The notes under the pieces: generated by a model
The model's database searches: none
The model's input: only the letters and a program-made list of their open reading frames with translations
Told to the model about the DNA's origin: nothing
In this document: piece after piece, positions 13,696 through 28,600 of the stretch
Layout: every line of letters starts with the position of its first letter
Numbering within the stretch: the stretch's first letter is position 1
From: Papio anubis
Taxonomy: Eukaryota > Chordata > Mammalia > Primates > Cercopithecidae
NCBI RefSeq assembly: GCF_008728515.1
Contig: NC_044977.1
Coordinates: 193,271,603 to 193,335,602, forward strand
DNA: 64,000 bases
Direction of reading: 5' to 3'
Translations under genes and position numbers: made by a program

Positions 13696-16600
13696 GAGTC
13701 TGTGCCTGTGCTAAGCAACTGAGCACTGCAAGGGCAGAAATTCAGGCTCACTTTGTAGGCCTGATTTTGTTCCTTTTTTGTCCCCCTGCCCCCAATGATT
13801 CTGTTTGTCCTTTTCTCTTTTGAACACTTTGAAACAATTTCAGTTGTGTTATGGAACCCAAGAGAATAGGATTCTAATTCCAAGTGGCATGGACCAGCCC
13901 TACAAGCTGAAAGGAGGAGTCAGAGTGGGAACCCAAGAGAAAGATACCACTGAGGAGGAAGCATCAGGGTGACACCAGCCAGCAGCCACTCCGCCTGGAA
14001 CACCTGCTTTCAGTGCTCTTTCCTACTGAAGTTGTAAAGGGGTTTTGTTTTTAGCAGAATGCTGTCCCTTACAATAGCTAGTAACAATCCATAATGAAGA
14101 TCTTCTACTTAGGAAAAACTTTGCAGCTTATCATTCTAAATGGAAAGAAACAGGAAATAAAAGTTCCCTTGTAACAAAGTGTCACTTCTTACCTTGGATT
14201 TCAAATTCATCAACCTCATCAGCAGAGCCAGAGTCAGAGAGATGTGCTGAATCGCGTGAGCTGAACTGGGAGCTGCTGGAGGTGACCCGAAAGCCTGTTA
14301 TGTTTAAAAACAAAAAGGAATAAACAGGGCAGAAAGAGGTCTTCTTGTCCTTCCAGTGTCACAAGAAAAGGGACCTGGTATGACTTCAACAGAGAGAAAT
14401 GGAAACTTTCCCTTTAGAAAGTTTCAAGGCAACAGAAGGTACTACTATCTGGAAAGCAAATCCGGGACGAGCGTGCTTAGGTCTCCTGATACCAGAAAAC
14501 TATTTTGGAAGGGAGCTATTCCTTTATATATATATTTTTAGAGCTGGGGTTTCACCATGTTTGCCAGGAGAGTCTCGAACTCCTGGCCTCAAGTGATCCA
14601 CCCGCCTCGGCCTCCCAAAGTGCTGGGATTCCAGGCACGAGCCACTCCACCTGGTCTGGAAAGGAGCTATTCCTGATGTAGGAAACGGAGCGACTCTAGG
14701 ATGAGTATTCCTAGTATGGTTTAAAAAAAAAAAAGTAGGACTATATAGAAATGTCTTTCTGGGCCGGGCACGGTGGCTCAAGCCTGTAATCCCAGCACTT
14801 TGGGAGGCCGAGACGGGCGGATCACGAGGTCAGGAGATCGAGACCATCCTGGCTAACACGGTGAAACCCCGTCTCTACTAAACAATACAAAAAACTAGCC
14901 GGGCGAGGTAGCGGGCGCCTGTAGTCCCAGCTACTCGGGAGGCTGAGGCAGGAGAATGGCGTAAACCCGGAAGGTGGAGCTTGCAAGGAGCCAAGATCCG
15001 GCCACTGCACTCCAGCCTGGGCGACAGAGCGAGACTCCGTCTCAAAAAAAGAAAAGTCTTTCTGACAGCAGAGGAACCACTGGTTTGGGTATAACATCCC
15101 AAAGGAAGAGCCATAAGGCACCAGGCCTTATGCTGAAGCTGGGAGAATGTGGGAATAGTGTCCACAGGCTCCACTGACTTCCATGCTCAGCCTCCTGGTA
15201 CACAGGGAGCAGGTTCTTGGTGCGGATTTGCTGGCGCCGAAGGCGGATCTTCTGCTTCAGCTCCTGGATCTCTCTGTCACTGTCTTCCTCTTCCTCCCCC
15301 TCCTCCAGGCACCGGCTCATCATGTTGCACTTCATTAGCTCGATGGCAGCGATTAAGGACTCTGAGATGCTGAAGTGGGCATTCTCCTGGGGGAAGGGGA
15401 GCAGCAAATAAGCAAAGGGTTACAAGTATTGAATGACATTATAATGTTGGAAAGGGGAGTTTCCAAGATAGGAACTGTTTCTGTCAAAAACACCCTGGAG
15501 AAATGGACATTTCTACTACGAGGAAAGCTGATGGCTGGAAAACCTATTCTAGGTTTTCTTCACTCTCTTACTTTGCCAAGCCTGTCCCTTCCTGTCTCAT
15601 TTCTACATAAAAATATGATAGAGAAGAGGCCCAGGATTTCAATCAGGTTCTTTCCCAAAATCATACACCTGTATGCAAAATATTAAAGTAAATGTTATGT
15701 CTCAAGATAAGAGTGTTTTGCAGGCTACAAAATGCTACACAGATGTCATTTATTGCTTATCTGAGCCTTAGAACAAAAGATAGAATTTGATTCTGGAAAC
15801 AGTATTTACCTAAGGTGCCCGGGTCAAGGGAACTGCAATCATGCAGCAAAACCAATGCTGCCAGACGCAGGGGCTCACGCCTGTCAATCCCAGCACTTTG
15901 GGAGGCCAAGCCCAGGAGTTCAAGACCCCAAACACAGGGGCTCACACTTATTAATCCCAGCACTCTGGGAGGCCAAGCCCAGGAGTTCAAGACCAGTCTG
16001 GGCAACACAGGGAGACCCCCCATCTCTACAAAAAATAAAAAAAATACCCAGGTGTGGTAGCATGTGCTTGTAGACCCAGCTACTCGGGAGGCTGAGGCGG
16101 GAGGATTGCTCGAGCCCAGGAATTTGAGGCTGTAGTGAGCCATGACCGTGACACTGCACTCCAGCTTAGGTGACAGAGCAAGACTCTTGTCTCAAAAAAA
16201 CAAAAACACACACACAAACTTGATGCTTCTCTGCCCAGGCTGGCTTCTAAGATAAAATCGCTAATATCTGGGACTCGATGAGGGGCACATGCTCCCTGCA
16301 GAGTTCCTCAGAAACAGAACTTGCTGAGCTTCCTTCTACTGTGAACTTATCTTTACTGTAGTCTGTACCCATGTCACTGCTACATACCCAAAACCTCATC
16401 AGAACATATGGCACCACAGACCTTTAGACCCAATCTCCCAACTCATGAGCTCTTCATGAGGCCCTCGATTTCCCACCTTTTCCAGGTCGGCACAGCTGCC
16501 GAAGTCTTGCTCAGAGAGGTAGCTGATGAGGGACTGTCCTTCTGATGGTCTTCGGAACATGCCTTCCCCTGAGCACAGGTACCGACCACCTTCTGTGGGA

Positions 16601-19600
16601 AATGGAATGTGGATGAAACAGTCAAGCTTCTTCAGGAAGTCTTAAGCTTTTACCATTAAAGATGCTCCCAAGTCTTCCCAGGTAACTGGGAATTAGAGGT
16701 TGGAAGAAGATATCTACCTTCTAAAAGCACTTCTTGCACTTTGGGAGGCCGAGGCGGGCGGATCACCCTAGGTCAGAAGTTCGAGACCAGCCTGGCCAAC
16801 GTGGTGAAACCCCATCTCTACTAAAAATACAAAAATTAGCTGGGCGTGATGGCTCACACCTGTAATCCTAGCTACTAGGGAGGCTGAGGCAGGAGAATAG
16901 CCTGAACCTGGGAGGCGGAGGTTGCAGTGAGCCAAGATCGTGCCACTGCACTCCAGCCTGGGCAACAAGGGCAAAACTCTGTCTCAAAAAAAAAAAAAAA
17001 AAGAATTTCTTGTACTCTTAGAATCCCAGAGCACTGAGCCTTTTGGTTGGAAAATGATGGAATAAACAGAGACAATCCTTCTGCCATCTAAAATCAAAGA
17101 GAACATGCTCTCCCCCATACCATATAATAAAGAAAAAACAAAATAAAAATGGAAAACTCTGGGCTGGGAGTCAGAAAAGGACACAAATGGCTTCCTCCTC
17201 TGCATGATTTGCATGTAGAGTTTGTCTGCTGGTTATTAAGCCCAGATACTCCAAGTCCTCTTTTCAAGGTCCATCTCATCCACTCACAGAGCCATTCCAT
17301 ATGGATCAGCTGACATGCCTGGTGCCAACACCCAGCGGTAAGAGTGGGTAGGACCCCGAAGTCAGAGGAGCAAGAGAAGTGGCAGAGCAGTGTGATTTCT
17401 AGCACAGGGGTTGAAAATGACTAAAGAGCGACTGAGACGGTAACAGTATGTACCCTCCGCAGAGCTGAGATGAACCCCAAAGCTCAGAGCTTAGCAGGCA
17501 CAAGGGGCGAGCAGAGAAAAGATAGAGTTTTAGCCCTGGCCTTCATAGTACTCACCATACTCCATGTACAGAGAACTGGGTGTGCTGACTTCACTGCTTT
17601 GACCAGAGTAGGGCAAGGGGCCTCTCAACTTCGCCTTATCATTGCAGGATTCTAATGGCGATGACCACCAACGAGTAAAAACACACATACGAAGTGAGCA
17701 ATAGATCCATTCCCAACTTTGGAGTTTCAACATTTAACTGCACCCCTTCCCAAAGCCCTCCCAAGCAGGAGAGAGGTGGCACAACAATGGAACAGCCCAA
17801 GGGCACAGAAACACAGGGAGGGAAGGAGATGGCCGGTCAGTACATTCTAAGTGGAAAAGAAGAAACGTGATCCAGAATGGGGCAACATAAAGGAGAGAAA
17901 GAATCAAATCAAAATGGATTCATGAAATTTGCTTCTCTTTCCTTACATCTTTTAACCAAACATTACAGGAATGTTAGCTGATTTCTATCCTCTTGACAAA
18001 CCAATTTAGAAAAGTCTTTAGACGGTAAAACAAAGACAAGTGCATTGAAACTTTTCTGACATGTTGACATTAGGTTTTAAAGTAACATCAGAAGATTTAC
18101 ATTCACTAAGGAAATAAAATTCAGCAGTGTCCTAAAAAGAAGCATCAAGGCAGTGCTGGAGAAGCCCAGGGAGAGGGCCCCGTAAGCAAGGGGCCTGTTA
18201 CGGGGCTCAGCCCATCCTTATTGAAGAAGGGAGGGAGGGAAAGCTGGCGAGACAGACAATGCCTGGGACAGGAAGAGCGAGAGCTGGGAGGGGAGAACAG
18301 TGGCAGTCAGGGCTCACAGGAATGAGAAACTGATATTCTTCACAAGGAAACACAACATTTCCAGGACCACAGAAGGAAGAACAGGTGGAAAAGCAGGTGG
18401 GTGCTTGAAAATGAGCAGGATGCTATGGGAGAATGAATGAATGAGCTGCATCTAACCCATTTCCCCGACAGATGGTGCCAAATTGCCAGCTACTCCTCTC
18501 ACAAAAAATGCTACTCTGTGAAAGAACCAATTTTGTGTTTTTCTTGGGCCTCAAAGACTTCTGGTAGTCCTGGTCGTGGGGTCTGTTCCTTCCTACTGAA
18601 CTGAGGACAAACTAGTAGTCACCACGATGCCTTGGTAAAAAACCATGACTTGGAATTCTCAAACAGCATACAACACAAACTCTACCACGACCTTAACCTC
18701 TTCACAACATGTGGCCATTCAGCCTTTTCTTGCTGAGTTCACTTCTTCCTAATGCTGCCATTTAACTAAATCTTTTTTCTTTTCTTTTCTTTTTTTTTTA
18801 TTATTATTATACTTTAAGTTCTAGGGTACATGTGCATAACGTGCAGGTTTGTTACATATGTATACTTGTGCCATGTTGGCGTGCTGCACCCATCAACTTG
18901 TCAGCACCCATCAACTCGTCATTTACATCAGGTATAACTCCCAGTGCAATCCCTCCCCTCTCCCCCCTCCCCATGATAGGCCCCGGTATGTGATGTTCCC
19001 CTTCCCGAGTCCAAGTGATTTCATTGTTCAGTTCCCACCTATGAGTGAGAACATGCCGTGTTTGGTTTTCTGTTCTTGCGACAGTTTGCTGAGAATGATG
19101 GTTTCCAGCCGCATCCATGTCCCTACAAAGGACACGAACTCATCCTTTTTTATGGCTGCATAGTATTCCATGGTGTATATGCGCCACATTTTCTTAATCC
19201 AGTCTGTCACTGATGGACATTTGGGTTGATTCCAAGTCTTTGCTATTGTGAATAGTGCCGCAATAAACATACGTGTGCATGTGTCTTTATAGCAGCATCA
19301 TTTAACTAATTCTTACAATTTCCTTCCACTCACTTGATACCTGCCTTCTTACAATTTCTCATCTCCTTAGGAACAACGCTATTCTAAATGATGGTCCTAC
19401 AGACGTTATTCCTCCTTAACCATCTCTTTTCCAAGCTCACACACCCAATGGCCCTACAGACGTTATTCCTCCTTAACCATCTCTTTTCCAAGCTCACACA
19501 CCCAATGGCCTCACTCCACTTCCCTCTCTCACTCCTCTGCCTTGCAGACCCATTCCAGTGTTCCTCTCCATGAATTATGGTACCCAGGATGGAACACAAG

Positions 19601-22600
19601 TCTCAGTTTGAACACCACCACGAACACCAAGGAAACACACTGAAATCACTAGAAAAATCCTATGCAATAGCTGGAATGGGGTGCAGGGATTTATAGGGAA
19701 ATGAAAACAGGTGAAAGAAAAAGGAAACAGGGAACTGCAGGAGAGGAAAAACACACACACACACACAAAAGAAAACAAAAAAGAAAAAAACCGAACATGC
19801 AAGTCTATCTGAGACCACAGAAAGGGGTAAAATACATTCTGGTGTTAATTCAAGGAAAATAAAGTAATCCATAGGAAGTATTCAGTTATAAGAAAAATTC
19901 TGGGCTGGGTGTGGTGGCTCACGCCTGTAATCCCAGCACTTGGGAGGCCAAGGCAGAAGGATCACTTGAAGCCAGGAGTTCAAGACCAACCTGGGCAACA
20001 TGGTGAAACCCTGTCTCTACCGGAAAAAAAAAAGTCAAAAAATTTTAAAAAAGAGAAAAAAATCTGCCACTGATTCATCATGATGCCTCAGACAAATAGC
20101 GGCCTCAGTTTCACCTTTGGCCAAAACCGAAATGATAAGTCTTGACTCTGCCTCTCAGAAGCTGTTGAGAAACTGAACGAGGCATTTGGAATTGTGTATA
20201 GAAAACACATCACATGAAATACTGGTAACATTTTATAGACAGTTCCAAGCATCACAACGAGACCAGACTAGCCAGACTTGATTTGACACCAGACTGAAGA
20301 AGGTTCTGAACTAAGAAAGGTGGTCACAGAGCAGAGCAAAGAGGAAGTGGAGGACCAATTCCCAAACCTGCAATGGGATCTTCAACTATAATGGTGATAT
20401 TCCTGGGACCTCCTGTAGGTAGTCAGACAGGTGCAGAGGAGAGTCCAGACAGAGCAATGAGAACAGAGAGGAGAAAAAAAGTGTCCTAAATTTTACGCAG
20501 CAGAAGTGGGGATGGAACTCCCAGGAGGAAACCCCAGTTGTGAAGGGCGGATGGCTCGTCCAAGAAGCTGTGCGTGACCCGTATTTCCTCAGATACTTCT
20601 GCACACATTTTCCCTGGCTCCCTTTTCCAAGGCAGGATTCCACTGGAATCCATATGGATTCAAGAATGGGGTGGGAAAGTTTTACATGCTCAAAGGCCAG
20701 TGGCTTGGAGTACAGCAGACATCAGGCCTGCAGCAGCAGATGTGAAGTGAGGGTCCAGCCCAAGTCATCTTCACATCTAAGAAAGCTCATGGGAAGACAG
20801 GCTTTGATTTGGAGATTCTTCTCCTCGAGATTTCCAACAACTTAAATCACATTCTTGAGGGAAAACAAAGACAAAAGTTGGTAATTCTGAAGGTTTCAGA
20901 TGAGGGCCTAAGCTCTCACCTTTCCAGAAATCACAAAGAGAAAGCAATGCTATCTCCAGTTGCTAAAGAAAATCCTTTTTTTTTTAGGTCACTGAATTTT
21001 TTATATTTTATTTTTATATCTTATTTCTGGGGCTTTTGTGACCCAGAATGGCTTTGAGCACAAAGCTCCATGCTATAGTTTCTCTTATGGAGATCCTGCC
21101 ACAAACAAAACCCAACCAAAGCCTGCCGGATACCACAAGCCAGGAAAGATGATGGCAAGGAGAAGGCAAAAGCAAGGAGCCCCACGTTTCCCACGTGTAG
21201 GCTGCCCCTCCTATCAGATGGTGTTTGGTGAGGTCCCAGTGGCCAGGGCCTGCTCATCTGACTGCCTCTCGGTCTGAATCAGTGATGCGGCCGTTAGCCC
21301 CACCCACTCACCTGCTGGATCACATCACCCCACCCTCACTATCGCCTTCGTTTTAATTAGAAACCCCAGTATCTCTCTACCTCTTACATTGGTATTACAC
21401 CTGGTATTATTACACCCTGGTCAAACTTCTAAGACGTCACAGGAAATGACAGAACTTAATGGGATTATTTTTAAAGCTCACTAATACTTTCCCTGATCCA
21501 AGAGATACTTTGAAAAGTCGACTGTGATGAGTCACGCTATCCTCTGATGTTACTAAACTAGCAAAGAATCCAGGAAAACATTTAATATTAGCAATGTATA
21601 AAGAAACAAACATAAATAGAGATTCTGAGTCTTGGTATTTCGTTATAAACTTCCTTCGTTACAAAACAAGATGTTACACAGTCAGAAACAGAACGCCTCT
21701 CTCTGCCATCTGAGAAGTCCCCATAACACGGCCTCTCTTCACTCTCAGTTCAGGGCTACCTTGCTGACTAGCAGCTGGTGTTCCTCATTACCTGGAGCTC
21801 CTCTGGAGGCGATGCTGGTATCCGAATGGGAGCGAATATGGCTCTTCTTTGCCCCACTGGTGACGGTGAGTGTCTGCCCCTCTGAGAAGCTGGACCTGCG
21901 GAGGACACTGGACAGCTGGCTCTCCTCACCTCCCTCCTGGTCCCCTAAGGAAGAGGCAGCAGAATCTGGCTTCTGGGAGCTGCTGGAGGAGAACAAATTG
22001 GAGCTGCTGCTCTCGGCATTGCTGCTGTGACTCTGACAGCTGGCAGTCCGGCCTCGGGGGTCCAAGTTGCCAATGGCCAGGTACTCAGGCCCCTCACTGG
22101 CATCACTTGGGGAATCATTCTGGCTGCTGACCCAGGATGCCTCTATAGGGCTGGTCAGAGTACTGGAGCTCATCTCATTTGGGGTTAAGGGGGAATCCCT
22201 GGCTAGTGCAGAGACTGAAACCGGGAGGGCTTGGATGGTTTGATCCTCTGCTGGTGAGACGTGCCCTCTGCTTTCTTGAGGTTTCCGGGGAGGGCCAGAG
22301 AGTGAAAAGGAAGTAGATCTTCTCTCTAGAATATAAAAGGAAATGGTAAGGGGAGCAAGGGTGAGGTGGAATCCTGCAGTATGTATGAAGGACTTCTTCA
22401 CAGCTAAGGTTCACACTTTCTATTGTTACTAGGTGCCCAGGACATAAGATGTCACCTCAGAAATGGCAAGTCAAATAAAGTATAAAATTATTTAGAAGCA
22501 GCTAAGTCAAGTGTATGGGCTCCTGAGACAGTGGCTTTATTGCTTATTAGTATGCATTCCTCATCTGAAAAATGAGCAGTAAGAGGACTGTTTGAAGGCT

Positions 22601-25600
22601 CAAATGGGATAACACGTACAAACTGAATACAACAGAGCCTAGTACATGATTGGCAATCAATGAATGTTAGCTAGCATTGAAATGCCTTCTTGGCAACGTG
22701 GATTAGAAACCCAGGGGAATCTAAAAACATCTCTCCCTTCTGTTACTTCATGATTCTACTGAATTATTTCAGGCTAGTCACTATATAACTTGTAAAGATG
22801 TCCCTTCTTAAGAAAAACTGTACCAACCAAAGGCTCAATTTTCAAAGCCTATAAGCAACCACAAAGTCTTCTTACTTTCCAGGGCTGGGGATGAATGTAA
22901 TGACCACTTTTTCCTGTCTCCATACCTGAGCCATTGTTGGGCATGGATTGGTGGAGGCTAGAGAAGGACCCAAAGTAGGAATTCTGAGCATAGCTGGTTG
23001 GAGGGGTGTATGTGGAACTGGGCAGAGCTGTCAGGCTCTGGCTCTTTGTCACCAGGAGTGGGCTCTCGTGCTTTCTGGCAAACTAAAAAGCAAAACAAAA
23101 CCAAAGAATGTGTCAGAGTTAAGGGCAGAGGGCCTCAGAGTGGGGGGCAATGCAGTACTGCAGAAATGCTGGTAGAAGCCACCTCTGCAGTAGGCCTGGA
23201 CTTTAGCCAGACCTGTAGATACAGCAAGGCTACCTTCTACTGTAGTATGTAATTTACAACTGTGAAACCACAGCTTCTGCACTGGAATCCTTCCAAGTGT
23301 TAAACCAGGAGTGCTTTATTACAGAGGCGGCACAACAGTACGTAAGATTATGTATGTGGAATCAGAAGTCAGACAGACTAGGGTTCAAATCCAGGCCCTG
23401 ACACTTGTCAGCTATTTGATCTAAACTCTGGACCACGTATCTACTCTGTGCCTCAGCAGCCTCCTTTATAAAATGAGATCAATGCCCACTTCACAGAGTT
23501 ACGAAGATTCAGTGAGATGATCCATGTATCATTCACAGCACCATGCCTGGCACATAGAAAGTATTCAATGGATAGTAACCAACAATCAAAACTAAAAGAA
23601 TCAGGCCGGGCGCAGTGCCTCACGCCTGGAATCCCAGCACTTTGGGAGGCCGAGGCGAGCGGATCACTTGACGTCAGGAGTTCAAGACCAACCTGGCCAA
23701 CATGGTGAAACCCTGTCTCTACTAAAAATACAAAAATTAGCCGGGCGTGGTGGCACAGACCTGTAATCCCAGCTACTGGGGAGGCTGAGACAGGAGAAAC
23801 ACTTGAACCCGGGAGGCAGAGGTTGCCGTGAGCTGAGATCGTGCCACTGCACTCTAGCCTGGGCGACAAAGTGAGACTCTGTCTCAAAAACCAAACCAAA
23901 ACAAAACAAAAACAGAAAACAAAATTAAAAGAATCTGGAGAGAGAGGGGATCCTCTTCTCTACGAAGTGGGGACTCTGATTCCATTCTAGCTAAGGCACT
24001 GACTGGAGTATTAGTCATGGGGTAAGTTAATTTTAGGCAACAGATTTTCTTTGTACTATAAAATTTTCTTTACATCAAAGAAGAAAACATGAAAAAACTG
24101 ACCCCATATAACATTAAGCTATGCCAGGTCTGACCCTAAACCCTGCCCAATTCAGAACCATCCCTCTTTCCCCAGATCTCTGTCAAGGCGTGGTATCCTC
24201 TGTCAAAAGATACCACCGGTTTAACAAAATCGACCTCCCACTCCCCAGCTTAGGTCCACTAAGCACAAGACCTAAGCTCAGACTTTCTACTTCAGTAAGT
24301 ACTTAATGGTACCTCCCCTTCTCCAAGCATTTTAAATGAAAGCCGGCCGGGCGCGGTGGCTCATGCCTGGAATCCCAGCACTTTGGGAGGCCGAGGTGGG
24401 AGGATCATGAGGTCAGGAGATCGAGACCATCCTGGCCAACATGGTGAAACCCTGTCTCTGCTAAAAATACAAAAAAATGGGTGGGGGGCGGGGGTGGCAG
24501 GCGCCTGTAGTCCCAGCTACTTGGGAGGCTGAGGCATGAGAATCGCCTGAACCCAGGAGGTGGAGATTGCAGTGAGCCGAGATCGTGCCACTGCACTCCA
24601 GCCTGGGTGACAGAGCAAGACTGCCTCTAAAAAAAAAAAAAATGAAAGCCTTTCAGCTCACAAAAATGGCTAAGTAAAAAACCAGTTTGCTGTAGAGGGT
24701 TCCATCATGCTGAGGTCCAGGGACCCAGCACAGACACGGATAATCCCTTGTCTCCTTTACCATGGATGCATCTATCTGAGCCAGGAGGCGGGGGTTGTTC
24801 TGTTCCACTGCTTCCAGGCACTGGAGCATGGCCGTGACGTGAGCATCACTTAGCAGGAAGGCAGCATCTGGGGAGAGAAAAGCTACCACAGTGATAGAAC
24901 CCAACAGGGAGGTCTTGAGAGAAGCTCGAGGAAGGAGAAAGGGAGAGGTAAGGATGAACTGGGAGGAGTCACGCCACCGTAGGGTGACGGGAAATCAGAA
25001 ACAAAGTAGAGAAGAGGCTAAAGAACGTGGAGTACAGCAAAGTGGCCGGGACAAGAGACTTCAAAGTCAGAAAAATCCAGATTTGAATCCTGGCTCTGAG
25101 TGACTTTGGCCAAGTCGCCTAACCTTCTGGAGCCCTGTGGACTAGAAACAGTAGCACCAATGCCCAACTCTCAGGGCTGCAGTGAAGATACTGGACAGCA
25201 GTGATGGGCACGCAGGAAACTCCTGGTAAACGGTGGCTATTCTTACTGGTTTGTCTCTGTGTGGCTGTAGGGGATGACCTTAACATAAAGTTGAATTGTG
25301 TCTTACTTGGGAGGTAAGAGGTAAGTCTGGATATGTTTCTGAGTAGAATCCCTATGGCATCAAGTGAAAAATAGGAGGCCCTGCCAGGCATGGTGGCTCA
25401 CGCCTGTAATCCCAGCACTTTGGGAGGCTGAGGCGGGCGAATCACCTGAGGTCGGGAGTTCAAGACCTGCTGACCAACATGGAGAAACCCCGTCTCTACT
25501 AAAAATACAAAATGAGCTGGGCGTGGTGGCGCATGCCGGTAATCCCAGCTACTTGGGAGGCTGAGGCAGGAGAATTGCTTGAACCCGGGAGGCGGAGGTT

Positions 25601-28600
25601 GCAGTGAGCTGAGATTGAGCCACTGCACTCTAGCCTGGGCGACAGAGCGAAACTCTGTCTCAAAGAAAGAAAGAAAAATAGGAGGCCCTGGTACTAGAGC
25701 GATAGAGGAATAGCGAGGTGGGTGACAATGAGGAAGCACAGATGACAATCCTAAGTGGCCTCCACCTACCTGTGTAGAATTTTCTGATATACTGTCTATC
25801 CCCGAGCAGAGGCCGGAGCTGGGCTGAGAGGCAGTGGTATTGCAGGCTGTGCTGCAGCCACAACTCGGCAACAGCACGTTCACTCACACCATCAGCACTG
25901 CTCTGGCCGTTCTCGTGCAAGCTGATGAACTGGGAAGCAAAGGGGTATGAGTCAAAACATACGTCCTGGTAGATACGGCAAGATTGAGGCCTAATGACCT
26001 GAGAACTAAATTGAGACAGTTAAGGGAAACGCTTTGAAAAGCTTCACCCTGGGTCCCATATATGCAGGCTTTTTTGAAAATAACAAAACTTTTCTATTCC
26101 TTCCCCAGAGGAGAAAAAGTGGCCTGGATGAATGGGTTTGCATGTTTTTTTTTTTAAGCAAATAAAGTCGGTCCCTAGAGGGATAATTAATTTCCTTTCC
26201 TTGGTTGATACGCAACTTGACGTATTCCCTCCTTAAGAGTCTAGAAGATTCTTCTGACGGAGCCTCAAAGAGTGAAGACCCACAGCTCTGCCAGCACAGC
26301 CGCTCTGCTCTCACTCTTACCTTCTCCACGTGAAGGGCTGAGTGGGGACTGAGCCACCGTATGTCTTTCACGAACTGCCAGTAATCAGTCTGGCGGCGGC
26401 ACGCCTGTGAAGGGAACACATGCAATGAGCAAATCACTACCATTCCGGACCAGACCCAGTTCTAGGGTTGGCATTCAAAGACAGGAAAAAGAGCACAGCC
26501 TTCCCTTGCCTCATCAAAGGTTCTCAGCAGCAATCAAAGGCATACATACAGAGGCCAGGGGTGGTGGCTCAAACCTGTAACTCAGCACTTCAGGAGGACT
26601 GCTTGGGTCCAGGTAGACTGGCCCATCTCTAAAAACAATTTAAAGCTTACTCTGAGTGGTGGCACATGCCTTAGTGCCAGCTACTCAGGAGGCTGAGGTG
26701 GGAGAATCACTTGAGCCTGGGAAGTCAAAGCTGCAGTGAGCCATGATCGTCCCACTGCACTCCTGCCTGGGCAACAGAGTGAGACCCTATCTCAGGAAAA
26801 AAAAAAAAAGAAAGAAAGAAAAAAGAAATACATACACTTGACATATGTTTACTCTTTTAAAGAATAATTGTTAAAAATGATTTTAATCATTCTTTTGAAC
26901 AGGTAACATATGCGTATGATATACAAGGTATACAGTAAAAATAATGTTTTCTTTTTCTTTTTTTGAGACAGAGTCACTCTGTCGCCCAGGCTGGAGTGCA
27001 GTGGCGTGATTTCAGTTCACTGCAACCTCCACCTCCCAGGTTGAAGGGATCCTCATGCCTCAGCCTCCCAAATAGCTAGAACTACAGGCACACGACACCA
27101 CGCCTGGCTAATTTTTGTATATTTAGTAGAGATGGGCTGTCTCAACTAAAGACCATGTTGGCCAGGCTGGTCTCAAACCCCGAGCCTCAAGTTATATCAC
27201 ATAACTTCCTGGAGAGCAATTTAGCAATAGCTATCAAAATTCAAAGGCACATGTTCTTTAATCTAAGAATTCTAGGAATTTATCCTACGGTAAAGGGCAA
27301 AACGATCTATACACAAGCACTGTTACTAACAGCAAATGACTGGAAACAATCTAAATATCCATTCACCAGGGGACTGGTTAGATAAGTGACAGTACATACA
27401 GACAATGGAATATTACAAAATGACAACTGTAAGAAAGAATGAAGAAGCTCTTTATGTAACGATTTCGGATGAATTACAAAATATATTAAGTGAAAAAGGC
27501 AAGATACAGAATAGTTACTACAGTATGCTATTATTTATATTTAAAAAGTTGCAGGTACAGCAAAGAAAATAATTGATAATTGCTTTTATAAGCATAAAAA
27601 TTCTCTGGAAGGGCAGGGCATAGTGGCTCACGCCTGTAATCCCAGCACCCTGGGAGCCAAGGTGGGAGGCTGCCTGAGGGCAGGAGCTTGAGACCAGCCT
27701 GGGCAACACAGGGAGACCCTGTCTCTAAAAAAAATTTTTTTAATTAAAAAAAAAAAAATTCTCTGTAAGGAAACTAGTAAATGGTAGTTTTTTATGTGAT
27801 CAGAAGGGAGCAAGACTTTTCACTGTATACAGTTTTATAGATTTTTATTACCTAGCTGTGTAAAATACAGCGTTCAAAAATTAAATACTTTTAAAGTTAC
27901 AGAGTGATATATATAGTACAACCTTAATATTTTTAAAAAACCACACAAAACATAGAAAAAAGCAGAAAATACACCTAAATGTTAGAGTGGTTACTATCGC
28001 TTAGTGTTGGGATTACGGGTGATATTTACTTTCTTCTAAGCTCTTTTTGGTATTTTCTGAATTTTCAAGAAAGAAAATATATCACCTACATATTCAGGAA
28101 AAAACCCACAAAGGTCTTTTTTATTATTATTGATTTTTTTTTTAATTGGACCATCTATGTTGCCAAGAACTAGTTTCTTCTTGATGGTGGCAAAAGGGGG
28201 AATCCTCTCACTTCTGTTCAGCTGAGCAATCTCAGGGGCTAAATGTCCCACATTTCTAACCAGCAGAAAAAAGGCTATCAAATATGCCTTGCCTTCCGGA
28301 AGGACTAAAAAGGTAGCCCAGATGCAGCTGTCAAGAAAACTGAGATCCCTCTAAGAATACGATTGTGACGTTACAGCTTTCCGCTGGCCCTGAGTGGATT
28401 TTTAAAAATACAATTCACATTCCATAACGCTTCCTTCTGAAAGCCCAGAGGGGACATGAGCAGCATGAATCACCATATCAGCCCCTCCTCCTGACAAGGG
28501 CACAACACCCAGAATAGCTCGGCGATGACGCCGCAGCCTGAAACCTTTGAAAGCCCTCATCTTTCAGAGGGAGGAAATGAAAGGGAAAACAAGTTATTGA

